Shown here piece by piece: positions 6,110 to 6,968 of a stretch of DNA of 6,968 nt (within the stretch, counting starts at the first letter, position 1; each line of letters begins with the position of its first letter). The notes beneath the pieces are model-generated. The model ran no database searches. It was not told the DNA's origin and worked only from the letters and a program-made list of their open reading frames with translations. The translations under genes and the position numbers were made by a program. The DNA is from an uncultured Sulfurimonas sp. (GTDB taxonomy: Bacteria; Campylobacterota; Campylobacteria; Campylobacterales; Sulfurimonadaceae). The stretch is from contig CALDOC010000545.1 in NCBI GenBank assembly GCA_937914675.1, positions 1 through 6,968 of the forward strand, written 5' to 3'.

Positions 6110-6136
6110 TTCTTAATTAATAAAATGTTAGAATTT

Positions 6137-6144
6137 TATATAAA
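6137..6144 (+). promoter_or_regulatory. Possible -10 region of the glmU promoter
   Basis: TATATAAA in the leader lies about 20 nt before the glmU ATG, followed by an AAGAGAGA ribosome site (6153-6160). No -35 match stands out. Weak -35 boxes are common in AT-rich Campylobacterota promoters, so the call rests mainly on position. Confidence 0.35.
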
Positions 6145-6162
6145 TAACTTAAAAGAGAGATT

Positions 6163-6968
6163 ATGAAGAGACAAGATATAAGCATAGTGATTTTAGCCGC
6201 TGGGAAAGGTAGCCGAATGAAATCAAACAAGGCAAAAGTTTTACACAGCGTGAGTGGAAAACCAATGCTTTACCATATAATTAAAGCTTCATTAGAAATT
6301 TCAGACGACGTCGCAGTTGTCATAGCGCACCAAAAAGAGGCTGTTCAAGCTCAGATGGAAGCTTTTTTTGACAACGTTACTTTTGTCGTGCAGGATTCAG
6401 ATAACTTCCCAGGAACGGGAGGAGCGATGAAAAACGTAAATCCTAAAAATGAAAAAGTTTTGATTTTAAACGGAGACATGCCACTTGTAACTTCTTCTTC
6501 TCTTCATGGCTTTTTAGACGCTAAAGCCGACGTCGTCATGAGCGTCTTTGACTTAGAAAATCCTAGCGGATACGGTCGCGTCATCATAGAAAAGAATCAA
6601 GTGCAATACATAGTCGAACAAAAAGACGCGAATGAATCCGAGCTAAAGACTACGACTGTAAACGCGGGCATCTACGCTTTTAGCAAAAGCGTCATAGAAA
6701 AATACGTCCCTCTTTTAAAGAATGACAACGCGCAAGCCGAATACTACTTAACGGACGTAATCGCCATGGTTAAAGCCGATGGACTTAGCATAACGCCGCT
6801 TCTTGTGGACGAAGAACATTTTAAAGGCGTCAACTCGAAAAAAGATTTATCCGACTCCGAAGAAATCATGCAAGATAGAATAAAAGCGAAATGGATGGAA
6901 GCGGGCGTCGTCATGCAACTTCCAGCGACGACTTTCATAGAAGAGAGCGTTGTATTCGAGGGTGAATG
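6163..6968 (+). CDS. glmU: Bifunctional GlmU, N-terminal uridyltransferase part (3' end outside window)
   Basis: GlmU makes UDP-N-acetylglucosamine in the cytoplasm by acetylating glucosamine-1-phosphate (C-terminal left-handed beta-helix) and then uridylylating it (N-terminal Rossmann-like domain). UDP-GlcNAc feeds peptidoglycan and lipid A. The window holds 268 codons, covering the pyrophosphorylase domain and the entry to the beta-helix. Visible motifs are the nucleotide loop LAAGKGSRM at 11-19 with K25, the uridine-contacting Q77, PGTGGA at 83-88, the metal-binding D105 in LNGDMPL, GYGRV at 136-140, IVEQKDA at 150-156, NAGIY at 167-171, the family element QAEYYLTD at 191-198, and GVNSK at 222-226 whose Asn224 fits the second metal ligand. 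No stop occurs before the right edge, consistent with a protein of about 430-460 residues. The ATG follows AAGAGAGA. It is divergent from eptA. I recall a similar glmU-fliP neighbourhood in C. jejuni. Confidence 0.97.
   Translation, partial: MKRQDISIVILAAGKGSRMKSNKAKVLHSVSGKPMLYHIIKASLEISDDVAVVIAHQKEAVQAQMEAFFDNVTFVVQDSDNFPGTGGAMKNVNPKNEKVLILNGDMPLVTSSSLHGFLDAKADVVMSVFDLENPSGYGRVIIEKNQVQYIVEQKDANESELKTTTVNAGIYAFSKSVIEKYVPLLKNDNAQAEYYLTDVIAMVKADGLSITPLLVDEEHFKGVNSKKDLSDSEEIMQDRIKAKWMEAGVVMQLPATTFIEESVVFEGE

Noticed and set aside
6113..6120. TTAATTAA palindrome in the eptA-glmU gap
   Set aside because: An 8-bp all-AT palindrome is expected by chance in this composition and has no supporting partner site.
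6744..6938. Minus-strand open frame of 64 codons opposite glmU
   Set aside because: It is antisense to the glmU frame, which continues with family motifs to the window end.
1..6968. CRISPR arrays, tRNA or rRNA genes, phage or transposon genes
   Set aside because: No regularly spaced repeats, no cloverleaf or rRNA segments and no integrase or transposase frames were seen; nearly every base is assigned to conserved genes.

Overview
The window looks like chromosomal DNA from a flagellated Gram-negative bacterium of the Campylobacterota (Epsilonproteobacteria), probably a Sulfurimonas-like marine or sediment type. The evidence is low-GC coding, densely overlapping genes, Campylobacterota-like MotA ends, and fliP lying close to glmU as I recall it in Campylobacter jejuni. 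The genus is an inference. No RNA gene, mobile element, CRISPR array or prophage gene is visible.

Seven of the eight genes lie on the minus strand. In transcription order they form two blocks. The first (6047 to 3787) is eptA, a phosphoethanolamine transferase, whose stop overlaps the start of a PAP2-type membrane phosphatase (ATGA overlap). The second (3708 to 1) is motA, motB, fliP, trmA and a truncated secreted coiled-coil gene. It is equally tight: 12 bp, a 1-bp overlap (TAATG), 9 bp, and an ATGA overlap. A 78-bp gap separates the blocks. It holds a good -10 box (TATAAT) and no convincing terminator, so the second block probably has its own promoter while still receiving read-through. On the plus strand, from 6163 to the window end, the first 268 codons of glmU run divergently from eptA across a 115-bp AT-rich control region. 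There is no gene-free stretch longer than 300 bp.

Functionally the window combines the flagellar motor and its assembly (the MotA/MotB stator and the FliP export-gate subunit) with envelope chemistry (EptA and PAP2 acting on lipid A or related substrates; GlmU making UDP-GlcNAc for lipid A and peptidoglycan) and a tRNA-modifying enzyme (TrmA). The link may be more than proximity, because the C. jejuni EptA-family enzyme EptC modifies both lipid A and the flagellar rod protein FlgG.

The points most worth a second look are: a TrmA carrying four cysteines in an RlmD-like Fe-S pattern, reachable only from a TTG start; a PomA-like MotA with glycine at the normally conserved TM3 proline; a PAP2 protein with an atypical third motif; 11-bp-phased direct repeats over the eptA promoter; and an unidentified exported coiled-coil protein translationally coupled to trmA. 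I see no clear sign of a wholly new multi-gene system; most of this is recognisable core biology with local oddities.
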